Origin: Spatholobus suberectus
Taxonomy: Eukaryota > Streptophyta > Magnoliopsida > Fabales > Fabaceae
Reading direction: 5' to 3'
NCBI GenBank assembly: GCA_004329165.1
Contig: CM014734.1
Coordinates: 62,832,334-62,896,333 of the forward strand
DNA length: 64,000 nucleotides
This document shows, in pieces, positions 34,008-46,309 of the stretch. A program made the translations under genes and the position numbers. The notes below the pieces were generated by a model that was given only the letters and a program-made list of their open reading frames with translations, was not told where the DNA came from and searched no databases. Position 1 is the first letter of the stretch; each line of letters begins with the position of its first letter.

Positions 34008-35669
34008 CACCATAACCATCAACTCAACTATAACAATCATCATATCTGACCAGGCCTACTCAGCACCACTTGTGGTCCAACAATCATCATCAACCACCAA
34101 TCAACCCCATGCACGCCCCAATCGGCCTGTTGCATGGTCAACAGATAAGACAATGTCCAATCAACACATACTTACATGCTCACTCAGCGATCCATATGCT
34201 CGCTCAGCGAGTATCTTTTATATAGGGAGCACACTATCCTTTTCAAAGGTTCTCACTCAACGAGTATAAGTCCCGCTCAGCGAACTTGATTCTAGAGAGC
34301 ATCCAAGTCTTAGGTAGAATTCTCGCTCAGCGAACATATGTGGCGCTCAACGAGACACTTACAACTTATTAAACAAATCCACCATTATAATAAAGAAGAA
34401 ACCAAAAATTAGTTTAGAAAACCATTTAAACATCCAATTATCTTAAAATATACATTTGACATCCATGGAAGTCAATAAAATCATCAACAGCCAACAAAAT
34501 AATAAGAAAGTCATGGAAAATCTATTTTTTCTCTTGCTAAGCTCGATTTCCAACCCTAAGTTAGATTTTTGTCACTAAGCGAGCTTTTCCATCGCTAAGT
34601 GAATGACTTAACAAAGAGCATTAGATTTCGTTGCTAAGCGAAAAATATGTCGCTAAGCAACTGTTGCTGAGTGAGTGGACTTTTAGCGACCTCAAAATCT
34701 GTCACTAGGTGAAAATTTCTGTTGCAGAGCAAATGACAGATTCAAGCGACCTCAAAATCCGTCGCTAAGCAAAAAATTGGTCACTGAGCGAGCCATCAAT
34801 CGCTGGGTGTGATTTTTGCTTGTTTTCTTCATAAATCATTCACCAACATCCATTTTTGACCAAATCAATCAATAACAAACATCACAAAACAATTTTAATC
34901 ACTTCTAATATATTTTTAACCAATTACACAACAGTTTTATCCACAAATCATCAACAAATCTCAAAATTTCTTTCAAAACCCATCTTTATCAAAAACTAAC
35001 TACATGACAATCTTCATCAAGATTCAACCGATTCCAAAGTATTTAATCAACATATCTACAACCATAATCACAAAATCAACCAAGAGTAAGCTTCCCTTAC
35101 CTCCAAAAGTCTCCAAATTTGAATCTAGGTTCTTTGAGGATTCGATGTCTTGAGCCAAATCTTCCACAAATTTGTTCCTCCTTTCACCACAAGTGCTAAA
35201 CTAAGCTCACAGCTCCTTTTACAACCTCACAAACTCTAGAAATCTTAGAGAGATAAAGAGAGAATGAAGAGATGAGAGAGAAAGAGAATGAGAGAAATGA
35301 GAGGAAAGTCCTCCTCCCCCTTCTCTTATATACTCAACCTCCCTAGAGCTCTCACACAAACTTCTAGCCAACTGAGGCCTAAATCTCACAAACCACTCCA
35401 CTTATCTCAAAACTGGTTTACTCAACTATTTTTCTCTCAAAACCCAACATCACACTCACAGCATACCCACATTGGCTCAAGCATATATCTCAAGTTTCCT
35501 AAACTCAAACCCAAATTTCAAACAAACAACACACAACCACATCACATACAACAAACAATACATAACAACAATTCATTTATTTCTTTTAATCACCTAGATT
35601 ACATACCAAATTTCTACTTTTTAGTTATTAAAACACTTAATCATGCATTAGGAAAAACAAGACATTACA
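32958..35669 (-). repeat. 3' LTR of the chromovirus
   Basis: 2712 bp, alignable with 43120-46304 over its whole length apart from the MITE in the latter. It contains (AT)n tracts at about 33003-33031 and 33969-34001, and a TATA box on the minus strand (TATATAAG, complement of 35325-35332) followed by a purine-rich leader. It carries two clusters of the GCTCAGCGA/GCTAAGCGA dyad motif (34180-34350 and 34570-34810). The open frame at 33820-34269 is a translation of LTR sequence and not a gene. Confidence 0.95.
34180..34810. repeat. Clustered TCGCT-N-AGCGA dyad motifs (3' LTR copy)
   Basis: At least 14 exact or decayed copies of an 11-bp dyad, TCGCTCAGCGA in the first cluster and TCGCTAAGCGA in the second, at irregular spacing of roughly 10-50 bp. 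Differences are mostly C/T and G/A. The same two clusters recur in the 5' LTR at about 44838-45020 and 45190-45445. Confidence 0.85.
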
Positions 35670-35733
35670 ATCCTCGCCAACAAGAAAAATTTTCGTCCCC
35701 GAAAATTCTCTTTCTTGGGAAGAGATTTGGATA

Positions 35734-38700
35734 CTACTCCTTCATCTTCTCCTCCAATTCCCATGTAGATTCTTCAGTTTCATCACTCCATATTACTCTC
35801 ACTAACTGGACATCTTTGCCTCTTAACTGCTTTGTCCTTCTATCCATGATTCTTACTGGCAACACCGCATCAGTCAAGTCTTCTCGAACCTGTACCGTAT
35901 CGGGCTCTATGACATGCGCAGGGTCATGGATATACTTCCTCAAATGAGACACATGAAAGACATCATGGATATTAGATAAGAAAGGTGGTAGAGCTATCTG
36001 ATAGGCAATAGGTCCAACTCTATGAAGGATTTGGTAAGGACCAAGAAACTTAGGAGTAAGCTTCTTAGACTTGATTGTCCTACCAACTCCAGTTACTGGG
36101 GTGACCTTCAAGAAAACATGGTCACCCTCCTCAAACTCAATAGGCCTCCTTTGCTTTTAGCATATGACTTCTGGTGACTTTGAGCAATTCTCATGTTCTC
36201 CTGAATCTTCTTCACCTTTTCTGTCATCTGCTATATCAATTCTGGCCCTACAAGCATGCTTTCTCCACCTTGATACCAACACAATGGTGTTCTACATCTC
36301 TGACTATACAAGGCTTCAAATGGTGCCATTCCAATGCTTTCATGAAAACTATTGTGGTAGGTGAATTCCACCAAAGGCAACACCTCATCCCAACTCCCAA
36401 GGTGATCTAACACACACGCCCTCAAACAGTCATTCAAAGACTAGATTGTCCTCTCCGACTGACCATCTATCTGAGGGTGATATGCAGAGCTAAGCTTCAG
36501 CTTCGTACCCAAAATTTGATGCAAACTTTGCCAGAACCTTGAAGTAAACCTTAGATCTTTATCAGATATAATGCTGGAAGGCACTCCATGTAAACGTACA
36601 ATTTCCTTAATGTATATCTAAGTCAATCTCTCCAAAGAATACTTAATGTTAATAGGTAAAAAGTGAGCACACTTTGTCAACCTATCAATAATGACCCAAA
36701 TAGCATCAACACCTCTTGCCATCCTAGGCAAACTCACAACAAAATCCATGGTGATGCTATCTTATTTCCACTCAGGTGTCTCCATAGTTTGCAACATCTC
36801 ATCGGGTTTCTGGTGTTCTATCTTGGCTTTCTGACAGGTCAGACAAGCTGCAATATACTCTGCCACATCTCTTTTTATATTCGACCACCAAAACATCTTT
36901 TTCAAATCCTGATACATCTTGGTAGTACCGGGATGCAAACTTAGCTTACTCTTGTGGCCTTCCTCCAAAATCAGCTTCTTCAACTCAAGATCTTGCGGGC
37001 ACACATACTCTGTCTTTGAATCTCAAACTATCATCTACACCTAGGCTGAAATCTATCGCCTTATCTGTGCCAACAATTCCTTAGTCCTGCAAAGACTAGG
37101 ATCCACTGCTCTTGACCATTTCCAAGAAATCACTAGCCACAGTAATTATAGCACAACTAATATGGTCAGATGATAACTCTATATATAAGTTCAGATCTCT
37201 AAACTTCTCTACCAACTCCAACTCCTTTACCATTAAGGTTGACATGTGAACAGTCTTCCTACTCAAAGCATCAGCTACCACATTTGCCTTGACAGGATGG
37301 TACATTAACTGTAAATCAAAATTCTTTAGATATTCCATCCATCTTCTTTGCCTCATGTTCAGCTCCTTCTGATCAAACAAGTACTTTAAGCTTTTGTGAT
37401 CACTAAACACATCAAACTTCACACCATACAAATAGTGCCTTCATATTTTTAAAGCAAACACCACCACTAGCCAACTCCAAGTCATGAGTAGGATAGTTTC
37501 TCCCATGAATCTTCAACTGTCTAGATGCATAGGTCATAACCTTCCTATGCTACATCAACACATAGCCCAACCTTTGATGAGAAGCATCATAGTAAATCTC
37601 AAAAGGCTCACTAGGATCAGGCAACACCAAGACAGAGAAGTAGTCAACCTCCTCTTCAACTCCTAGAAACTACCCTCATAAGCTTCTGTCCATGCAAAAG
37701 GTTGATTCTTATAGGTAAGTTGGGTCAAAGGCGCAACAATATTTGAGAAACCTTCTATGAATCTCTGGTAATATCCAGCCAACCCAACAAAACTCCTAAT
37801 CTCTGTAGCAGTCTTCGAACATTCCCATCTTAACACTGTCTCCACTTTCTCAGGATCAACTACAATCCTTCAGCTGAGATCACATGGCTTAAGAACTCCA
37901 CTTCATCCAACCAAAACTCACACTTGGATAGCTTGGCATACAACTACTTCTCCTTCAAGATCCCTAACATTGCCCTCAGATACTCCTCATGTTCTTCATA
38001 TGACTGGGAATAAACAAGAATGTTGTCAATGAATACAATGACAAATTTGTCTAAGAAAGGTTGAAAAATTCCATTCATGTCATCCATGAATATAGTAGGA
38101 GCATTTGTAACTCCAAACAGCATCACTACATTCTCATAATGCCTATATCGAGTCCTGAAAGCAGTCTTTAGTATATCTTCATCCTTTACCCTTATCTGAT
38201 GGTACCTTTATCTCATATCTATCTTTGAGAATACCTTTGCTCCCCTCAACTGGTCCATCAAATCATCAATCCTTAACAACGAATACTTGTTCTTGATGGT
38301 AATCTTGTTTGACTACCTGTAATCCATACATAAGCGTGAACTACCATTTCTTTCTTTTTCACCAACAATACCGGTGCTCCCCAAGGAAAAACACTAGGTC
38401 AGATCATCTTCTTTTCTAGCAACTCCTCAACTTGCTTCTTTAAGTTTGCCAACTCTACTAGTGCCATTCTATAAGGAGCCATCGACACTGGTCCCGCTCC
38501 TGGAATTAAGTCTATAACAAACTCCACCTTTCTCTGTGGAGGTACACTAGGCACATCCTTAGGAAAGACTTCAAAAAACTCTTTAACCACTACCACTAAA
38601 TCCAAATCCAAGTCACGCTTGACTTCCAGAAAAGACATCATATACCCCTAAGCTCCTTCTTGCAAAAAAATCTGAGCTTGGGTAGCAGAAATGAATCTAG

Positions 38701-38990
38701 AATTTCCACACTAGGAAAGATCAAAGTCTTCTTGGCATAATCCAACAGGATATGGTTGAAAGACAACCAATCCATCCCCAAAATCACATCCAGATCCGTC
38801 AAGGGAAGAGAAATCAGGTTCACCTTATACCTTCACCCACTCACTACTATCGGACAATTAGCATAAACCACCGATGTTACCACAAGGGTAGAAGTCGACG
38901 TAGAAACAAACAGATCAAACATTAGAGGACAGGTCGACAACTGTAACCTTTCTATACACTCATATGAAATAAAGGAATAAGTGGCTCCAG
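35734..38990 (-). pseudogene. Chromovirus pol: protease, RT, RNase H, integrase, chromodomain (decayed)
   Basis: Minus-strand order from 38990 down. The protease end (LISLPLTDLDVILGMDWLSF) is followed by the RT start (PGAGPVSMAPYRMA) and the RT core at 37944-38126, where the catalytic box reads FVIVFIDNILVYS, so the second Asp of the usual FIDD is Asn. Next come the RNase H region (FDVFSDHKSLKYLFDQKELN, 37096-37431), the integrase zinc finger (HPGTTKMYQDLKKMFWWS...CLTCQKAK, 36762-37004), integrase core pieces (36231-36437) and a C-terminal chromodomain (DRRTKQLRGKDVQLVRVIW...STWELEEKMKE, 35734-36111). Many stops and frame changes separate these; the locus cannot make a full polyprotein. Confidence 0.93.
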
Positions 38991-39766
38991 AATTAAATAA
39001 CACTGATAGAGCATTACCAGCTATCTCACACTCACCCTAAATAAGATCATCGGAATGAGCAACTTCTGCTTCGTTCATGGCAAACACATGTCCAGTTGCT
39101 GTAGGTCTCACTGCCCTTGTAGCATTCACGGTGGACTTCACCTTTATTGAAGCTATGCAGTCTCCAGCTATATGTCCAGGCTGCTAACATCTGAAACAAA
39201 CATTGCTTTTCAAAGGGCACTGGCCTATATAATGTGGTCCTTCACACCTAAAGCATCTAACCTCCTATTGTCTGGTCTAGGGTGTAACAGAGGAATGACT
39301 CTAAGAGCTAAAAGTCCCAAACTGTTGAGATCTAGAGAATTGTGATTGACTTTAGGGTCTATTATAAGGCCTCCTCTACTGCCCTCCTTTCCTGGATCCA
39401 AACGATCCACTACTCTGAGTCCTCACCGCTTGTGTGTTAGACTCCAGTCTCTCCACTGTCTTTGCCTTCTCTAGCAGAGTAGGAAACTCTCTGATAGTCC
39501 TCGGGATGATCATCCTCTTCAACTCATATCTTAGACCTTTTTCAAACTTGCGACACCTTCACTCCTCGGTAGTCGCCTGTGATAAAAATCGGGCCAGGTA
39601 CTCAAACATGCTGGCATACTCGCTCACTGTCATGTTCCCTTGATATAATCTTAGGAACTCCATCTCCTTTGCATGTCTAGCGCTTGCTAGAAAATATTTA
39701 TCTAGGAAACACTCTCAAAACTAGCCCAGGTGACAGCCTCACCCTAGGCTCCCATCAACTGCTGGG

Positions 39767-42338
39767 TGTAACACCCCTACTTTTGTGTATTAAATTATTT
39801 TGTATGTTTAAGAATTGTTTTTAAGTCATCAATGTATTCAGAATAATTAATAATAATTTTAGAAATTTTTCTAGAATTATTGAGATAATTTTAGTAAAAT
39901 GATAAAAATACCCTTACTTAACTGTGGGAACCAAGCAGAGACTTTTTGATCTCAAAATATTTTGAGAATTTTATATTAAGTATCTCTCATTATAAAAACT
40001 TTATTTTGAAGAAAAGTAGTGAAAATATAATAATCCTGTTTCAATTCTTCAACTGTTTTTGACAATGCAATTTTGGAAAATCGGGATGGAATTTCAAAAT
40101 TTTGACTCACACCATTTCGCTCGGAATTTCGAGAGCTATTTAATAGTGATTTTTAATAATTTTTTCGTGGAGCCCGAAGAAATTAGAAAATGACGATTAT
40201 ATCCTTATTTCTCAATATTAAGGGCTGACATGAGGAAAAGATTCAATTGACATTAAAATGTCAATTTGAGCTTGGAACTATGTCATATATATTAAAATAT
40301 AATTTTGAAAAATTTTCTAAGAATTTTCTGGAATTCCTATGTAAAATGACTAAAATATCCTTAGGTGTCTGATAAGCCAACTAGCATTGGTTTGACATCC
40401 AAAAAGGGTGAAAATAGTAATTTTAGTTTATTTATGGGTAAAATATTTAATTTAAAATTTTTATAGAAATTTTGGTATTTATTGAATTAAAATGGATTTT
40501 CTAGCTTAAACATACAAAATAAATACATATAATTTGAGATAAATTAATAAAAATAAAATTTATTGTTAGAAACTTATTTTTGATGAAAAATAATGTATTT
40601 GTCCAGTTTTTCATTAAAATGCATTATTTTGATATTAAAAGCTAATTTTTCAAGTTTAGGCGTTCTTAACGATATCAAGTTAATTCACCTACAGATAAAA
40701 TTTGACACATGGAGGCTTGGGACAAGCTGGTGGAGCATGTCCCCAACCTAAAATAGGTTGTTCACCACCTATTTGGGATATGTGTCCCTAAAATTAATTA
40801 AAAAGAAATTAAAAATAAGTTTTATTGTATCATCAGCTTGTGTCATCTAGGGGACACCTAACCCACCCTCCTCCTCTATAAATACCTCCCATTGGTCATT
40901 TTTCACATATCCTCCTCTCTCTCAAGCTACCAAATTCTTAGAAAGCTTCTCTCTATAGAAAGAAATTTTCTTTTATTTTGTTTTTATGCTAAAATTTTAC
41001 TAGTTTTCCAATAACTAGTAAAGTTCTTGTCCTAGGAGCTTTGCACCAACAAATTCATCCTCTTCATTTACCACCTTAGAGGTAATGGGGGGAGTGGGGT
41101 TAGTTCTAAATTATTGTCACTTTGTATGTTGGTAAAGGGATTTTCCCTTAAACCCGTTTAGGCTTAAGTTTTAGTATTGTTATTACTGTTTAGTGTTAAA
41201 CTTTAATTTTTGCTAAATTGTTACTCTACTCAAATTTAAATTATTAAATTATATTTGCTAAGCTATTATTCTATTCAATTTTAGAAAATTAAAATGTATT
41301 TACTAAGTTGTTACTTTACTCAAATTTAGAAAATTAAAATGTATTTATTTAAGTTGTTATTTTGCCAAAATTTTAGTAATTAAATTATAATTGCTATGTT
41401 GTTATTATGCTAAAATTTTATATAAATCATTATTCTATTAAAATTATGATATTGCGCAATTTCTACAAAATAAGGTAGAAATGTTGATTTTACTAGTGCT
41501 CAAATTAAATAAGACCTAGGAAAACCTCTGCTTGAGAATTTAGGAATTGATAGTTTAGTGAGTAATGTAAAGCAAGTGACATGCAGTGGCATGGCACCCT
41601 GCTAGGGAAGCTACAGTTTGGTACACTGAGGAATGAAAGAAGGGACCCTACTTGCGGAGGTCTTGGGAGTAGGCATCGAATGGTGAAGGTTCCAATGGCC
41701 AGGGTAGCGCTCTTGAGTCGAGATATTCGCCTAGCCAAACTTGATAACCCCGACAACAGCTCAGCATTCAGGATTGGTTTGAAAGTATACCTCTATAAAT
41801 GGATATCCTGACTGATTATTTTCCTCAATGATAATGAGGACTGTATCATGTGATGATGTTGAGAGAGGTATATGTACTCCCAGTCACTTCCTAAGTTCTG
41901 TTGAGAACTATTACCCACTAATGGGAAGTATGGATCCGTACCTAGTCAAGGGTAGTTTCATACAGCTTAGAATGAACCTTAGGAATCCCTTTTGTTGTCA
42001 TCTGTGTTTTATCTTTGTTTTATGGTAGATTGCCTACCATACATGTAAAAGTGATTTTTGAACAAAACACCTCACTTCATTATTTTCTTATGTGTATAAT
42101 TGATCGTGATTATTGAAGACAACAATAACGCCCCGTGATGCTGAGTACGAGTTAGAGGACATCTCAACGGGGGAGGACCTGAAGACCTATAGTATTTTCT
42201 TTTTGTATGAGGGATAGGGTAGATAAATACTGCTCTGTATGGGATCTTTTGATGTATATATTGGGCTAGGTAGTATATGTCTTTTGATGTACTTTTGTTT
42301 TCTAACTATTATGTATTACTCAAACCATGATGTACAAT

Positions 42339-42378
<40 letters not shown>

Positions 42379-42521
42379 AGCAGTTTTTATCATTTCACTT
42401 TTATTTCCAAATTTTGTTAAATTTAGAAATTTTCTATTATAAAATTGGCAAAAAAAATTTACTCACATTTTCATCAGCTTAAATTAATATGAATTATATT
42501 TAAAATTTAAGGAGTGTTTCA
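39767..42521 (+). mobile_element. Solo LTR of a second Ty3/gypsy-like family, nested in gag
   Basis: Begins TGTAACACCCC and ends GGAGTGTTTCA, with perfect 5-bp direct repeats CTGGG on both sides (39762-39766 and 42522-42526). Removing the insert and one repeat rejoins gag. No primer-binding site, gag or pol lies inside, and there is no second LTR, so this is a solo LTR of 2755 bp left by LTR-LTR recombination. A TATA box (CTATAAATA, 40876-40884) with a pyrimidine-rich leader puts its promoter on the plus strand. A (CA)n tract lies near its end. Confidence 0.93.
42340..42376. repeat. (CA)n microsatellite
   Basis: About 35 bp of uninterrupted CA repeats inside the solo LTR. Confidence 0.97.
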
Positions 42522-43103
42522 CTGGGTTCCTTGCCACTAATATTCTACCTCACCAACAAGCATATAAGTGGCATAAATAACCTTCCTTTCATCAGGGCAA
42601 GCCATCGCCCTAAAAATCTTCTTTATCTCCCGCATTCACTGGTAAGTGGCGCCAGGATCGGACTCACCCTTAAACTGAGGTGAGTCACTCTTCCTAAACT
42701 CTGCCAACCCTTGAAACTTGGGAGGCATATCGACACACGAGCAACTTTAGCAGCAGCTCGAGACATCTCCAGTTGTTCCATGGCAGCTTGATGCTGCTAA
42801 GCCATGGTGGTCTGTTGCTGGGCCACAGTGTTCTGCTGTTGGGCCATAGTAGCAACCATCGCCTCCATAGTTCTATCTATTTGGGAGAAATCAACTGGAG
42901 GAGGTAGTGGTGGCTGGTTAGACCTCGTCATCAGAATTCTACAAAACCACCATAACAACGGCTCATCAACTATCCAACATGATCACTTCACTCATGGAAG
43001 GAACTGTACCACAACAAAACAATTCACACCAAGCAACACAACATATACACACAACACAAGCATACTGGACCTATTTCCCATAGCCAACCTAAAGACACAA
43101 CTA

Positions 43104-43115
43104 GCTCTGATACCA
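43104..43115 (-). other. Primer-binding site, initiator tRNA-Met type
   Basis: Plus strand GCTCTGATACCA; the minus strand reads TGGTATCAGAGC, the standard initiator-tRNA-Met PBS, four bases from the end of the right (5') LTR. Confidence 0.95.
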
Positions 43116-43119
43116 AAAG

Positions 43120-43158
43120 TGTAATGACCCTCTGTCCACAGTACTACAAACAAACCTC

Positions 43159-43206
<48 letters not shown>

Positions 43207-43605
43207 TAGATATATATATATATATGAGTTAGGATCCGTTGACACCAGGTGTCAAAGTTAGTCAAATTACACCTTCAATAACTTTTTGTAGAATGCTAAT
43301 TTAACCAATCCAACAGTTGAATTTCATGTTCTTATTAATTAGATTAAGTATACAAAATTTCATACAATTCCAAAATTATTTAAAACTTCATCTCATCACT
43401 TTATTTTAACGTACATTATGATATTAAAATATAAGTAAATTTACAATTTTAGATAACATATCTAGCATAGTCCAAATAATGGAAATTTGATATACATGTT
43501 CATGAAGATATATCACATAATTTAAAGGTTGGATTGGTTAAATTTGCATTCTACAAAAGTTATTAAAGGTGTAATTGACTAACTTTGACACCTAGTGTCA
43601 ACGGA

Positions 43606-43646
<41 letters not shown>

Positions 43647-46304
43647 ATATAGATATATATATGTATAATATCAATATTTAATAATAATAATCAATCATCA
43701 TGTTACTCTAAACATATACAAGATATGAAATAATACTGTATACAGGCCCATTTATATTACAATACCAAGGGAGAAACACAAAACCCAACTCCCTATAACT
43801 GGTCAGCTATAACAACATATACCTCAAAACAAAACAAAAGAGCTTCCATAAAAGCTCCACCCAAAAAAGGTCTCCAAAGTCTCCATCTGAACCTCTCTCA
43901 TCTGCTCTGAGAAGCAGGATCTCCGATACCTCTCCTCTTCTCCCACGCCAAACGACATGATCATCACAGTCACAGCGCCACATAATCACCACAACAACAA
44001 CAATAGCCATAACAAAACAAACCCAAAACAAAAAGAGGGCAAGGTAAGCTTATGATACAAAAACCAACATAGTATATATAATTCATATCCTCACACCATC
44101 AACATACTCAATAAGGAAGTCAATGCATCAAGAAAAGGTTCACATACATCACAACAAAACATACCATGCTTTCAACCCATTATATGTCAATGAATGAATG
44201 ACATGACTCTTGAGAGATTTCTACATTTTCGGAAATTAGCCAAGTCTTATCCCTACCATGGCCCATCTTACACCATTCAGGATTGCCAAAAGTCTGATCA
44301 GTTGGATAAGCTTATGATTGTCAGGATAAGTGTGTGTGAGTGGTGGTATATTGCGACACAAGGCCTGCACTGCCTTGGCCTCCTATGGGATTACCCATCC
44401 ACTTATCCTCTAGGTCCAACTTTAAAACCATACTTCTTATCCAGGCACTAGGTTGAAGGCCTATCTGAGTACCAACTCTAGTCACCATCCACCTTACATG
44501 CCTACCCTCACACGGCTTGAGGCCCACACAACCTCAGCCAACAACATATGCATGCCAATGCATGTATCACCACAACCATCAACTCAATATATATATATAT
44601 ATCAACATATTACGATAACCATCAACTCAACTATAACAATCATCATATCATATATATATATGTGTCAACATATGACCACGTGGCCTACTTAACACCACCT
44701 GTGGTCCAACAATCACCATCAACCACCAATCAACCCCATGCACGCCCAAATTGGCCTGTTGCATGGTCAACAGATAAGACAATGTCTACGCAACACATAC
44801 TTTTTGAAAATTTACACACAACAAAGCAGAATTACACGCTCGCTCAGCGATCCATATGCTCGCTCAGCGAATACCTTTCATACAGGGAGCACACTCTCCT
44901 TTTCGAAGGTTCTCGCTCAACGAGTATAAGTCTTGCTTAGCGAACTTGATTCCAGAGAGCATCCAAGTCTCAGGTAGAATTCTTGCTCAGTGAACATATG
45001 TGGCGCTTAGCGAGACACTTACAACTTATCAAACAAATCCACCATTATAATAAAGAAAAACCAAAAACTAGTTTAGAAAACCATTTAAATATCCAATTAT
45101 CTTAAAATATACATTTGACATCCATGGAAGTCAATAAAATCATCAACAACCAACAAAAATAATAAGAAAGTCATGAAAATTCTATTTTTCTCTCGCTAAG
45201 CGCGATTTCTGTCGCTAAGCGAATGACTGGACAAGAACATCAAATTCCGTCGTTGAGCGATAAATCATTCGCTAGGCGACCGTCACTAAGCAAGCATTTC
45301 ACTCACTGCATGAGTGGGCTTCCAACAACCTTAAAATTAGTCGCTAACCGAAATTTTCCATCGCAGAGCGAATGACAGATTCTAGTAACCTCAAAATCCG
45401 TTGCTAAGCGAAAAATCCGTCGCTGAGCAAGCCATCAATCGCTGGGTGCGATTTTTGCACGTTTTCTTCACAAATCACTCACCAACACCCATTTTTGACT
45501 AAATCAATCAATAACAAACATCGCAAAATAATTTTAATCACTTCTAATACATTTCTAACCAATTACATAACAATTTTATCCACAAATCATCAACAAATCT
45601 CAAATTTCTTCAAAACCCATCTTTATCAAAAACTAACTACATGACAATCTTATCAAGATTCAACCAATTCCAAAGCATTTAATCAATATATCAACAACTA
45701 CAATCATAAAATCAACCAAGAGTAAGCTTCCCTTACCTCCAAAAGTCTTCGAATTCGAATCTAGGTTCTTTGAGGATTCGGTGTCTTGAGCCAAATCTTC
45801 CACAGATTTGTTCCTTCTCTCACCACAAGTGCTAAACTAAGCTCACAACTCCTTTTACAACCCCACAAACTCAAGAAATCTTAGAGAGATAAAGAGAGAA
45901 TGAAGAGATAAGAGAGAAAGAGAATGGGAGAAATGAGAGGAAATCCACCTCCCCCTTCTCTTATATACTCAAACTCCCTAAAGCTCTCACACGTACTTCT
46001 GCCCAATTGAGGCCTAAATCTCACCAAACCACTCCCCTTATCTCAAAACTAGGTTTACTTAACTGTTTTTCTCTCAAAACCCAACATTACACTCACAATA
46101 TACCCACATTGGCTCAAGCACATATCTGAAGTTTCTTAAATTCAAACCTGAATTTCAAACAAACAACACACAACCACATCACAAACAACAAACCATACAT
46201 AACAACAATTCATTTATTTCTTTTAATCACCTAGATTACATATCAAACTTCCACTTTTAGTTATTAAAACACTTAACCATGCATTAGAAAAACAAGACGT
46301 TACA
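43120..46304 (-). repeat. 5' LTR of the chromovirus (contains a MITE)
   Basis: 3185 bp; about 2800 bp without the inserted MITE, matching the left LTR. Promoter TATATAAG on the minus strand lies opposite 45960-45967. It carries the same two dyad-motif clusters as the left LTR and the same AT tracts. Many scattered single-base and small indel differences from the left LTR show the insertion is not recent. Confidence 0.95.
43226..43613. mobile_element. MITE with long TIRs inserted in an AT tract of the 5' LTR
   Basis: Left AGTTAGGATCCGTTGACACC and right (reverse complement GGGTAGGATCCGTTGACACT) match, and the match continues through AGGTGTCAAAGTTAGTCAA to GGTTGGATTGGTTAAAT-like interior sequence. 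The corresponding place in the left LTR is an uninterrupted AT tract (about 33003-33031), so it is an empty site. The target duplication is probably TA, but the AT context hides it. Confidence 0.88.
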
Positions 46305-46309
46305 CTAAC

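Larger units (their letters stand above)
38991..42931 (-). pseudogene. Chromovirus gag, interrupted by a solo LTR
   Basis: A start ATG at 42931-42929 opens MTRSNQPPLPPPVDFSQI and a glutamine-rich stretch (TMAQQQNTVAQQQTTMA, then a stop where the next codon would be Q or W). The remaining N-terminal part ends at 42522, where the nested LTR begins. gag resumes at 39766 with the rest of the capsid region and a zinc knuckle around 39160-39230 (CFRC-stop-QPGHIAGDC, CCHC type), disrupted by a stop. Coordinates of the gag/protease border are approximate. Confidence 0.82.
32958..46304 (-). mobile_element. Ty3/gypsy chromovirus (Tekay/Del-like), full length, decayed, with nested insertions
   Basis: Both LTRs are present (32958-35669 and 43120-46304), each starting TGTAA and ending TTACA on the plus strand. 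Flanks CCAAC (32953-32957) and CTAAC (46305-46309) form a 5-bp target duplication with one difference. The primer-binding site abuts the right LTR, so the right LTR is the 5' one and the element runs on the minus strand. Internal order is gag, protease, RT, RNase H, integrase, chromodomain, as in plant chromoviruses. gag is interrupted by a solo LTR (39767-42521), and the 5' LTR by a MITE (43226-43613). Confidence 0.95.

Noticed and set aside
33820..34269. 149-codon open frame with YIYIYI repeats, and the matching frames at 44453-44940
   Set aside because: They translate LTR sequence across an AT microsatellite and the dyad motifs; no conserved protein.
35288..35947. 219-codon plus-strand frame
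   Set aside because: It spans the LTR/internal junction of the chromovirus opposite the pol frame; an artefact.
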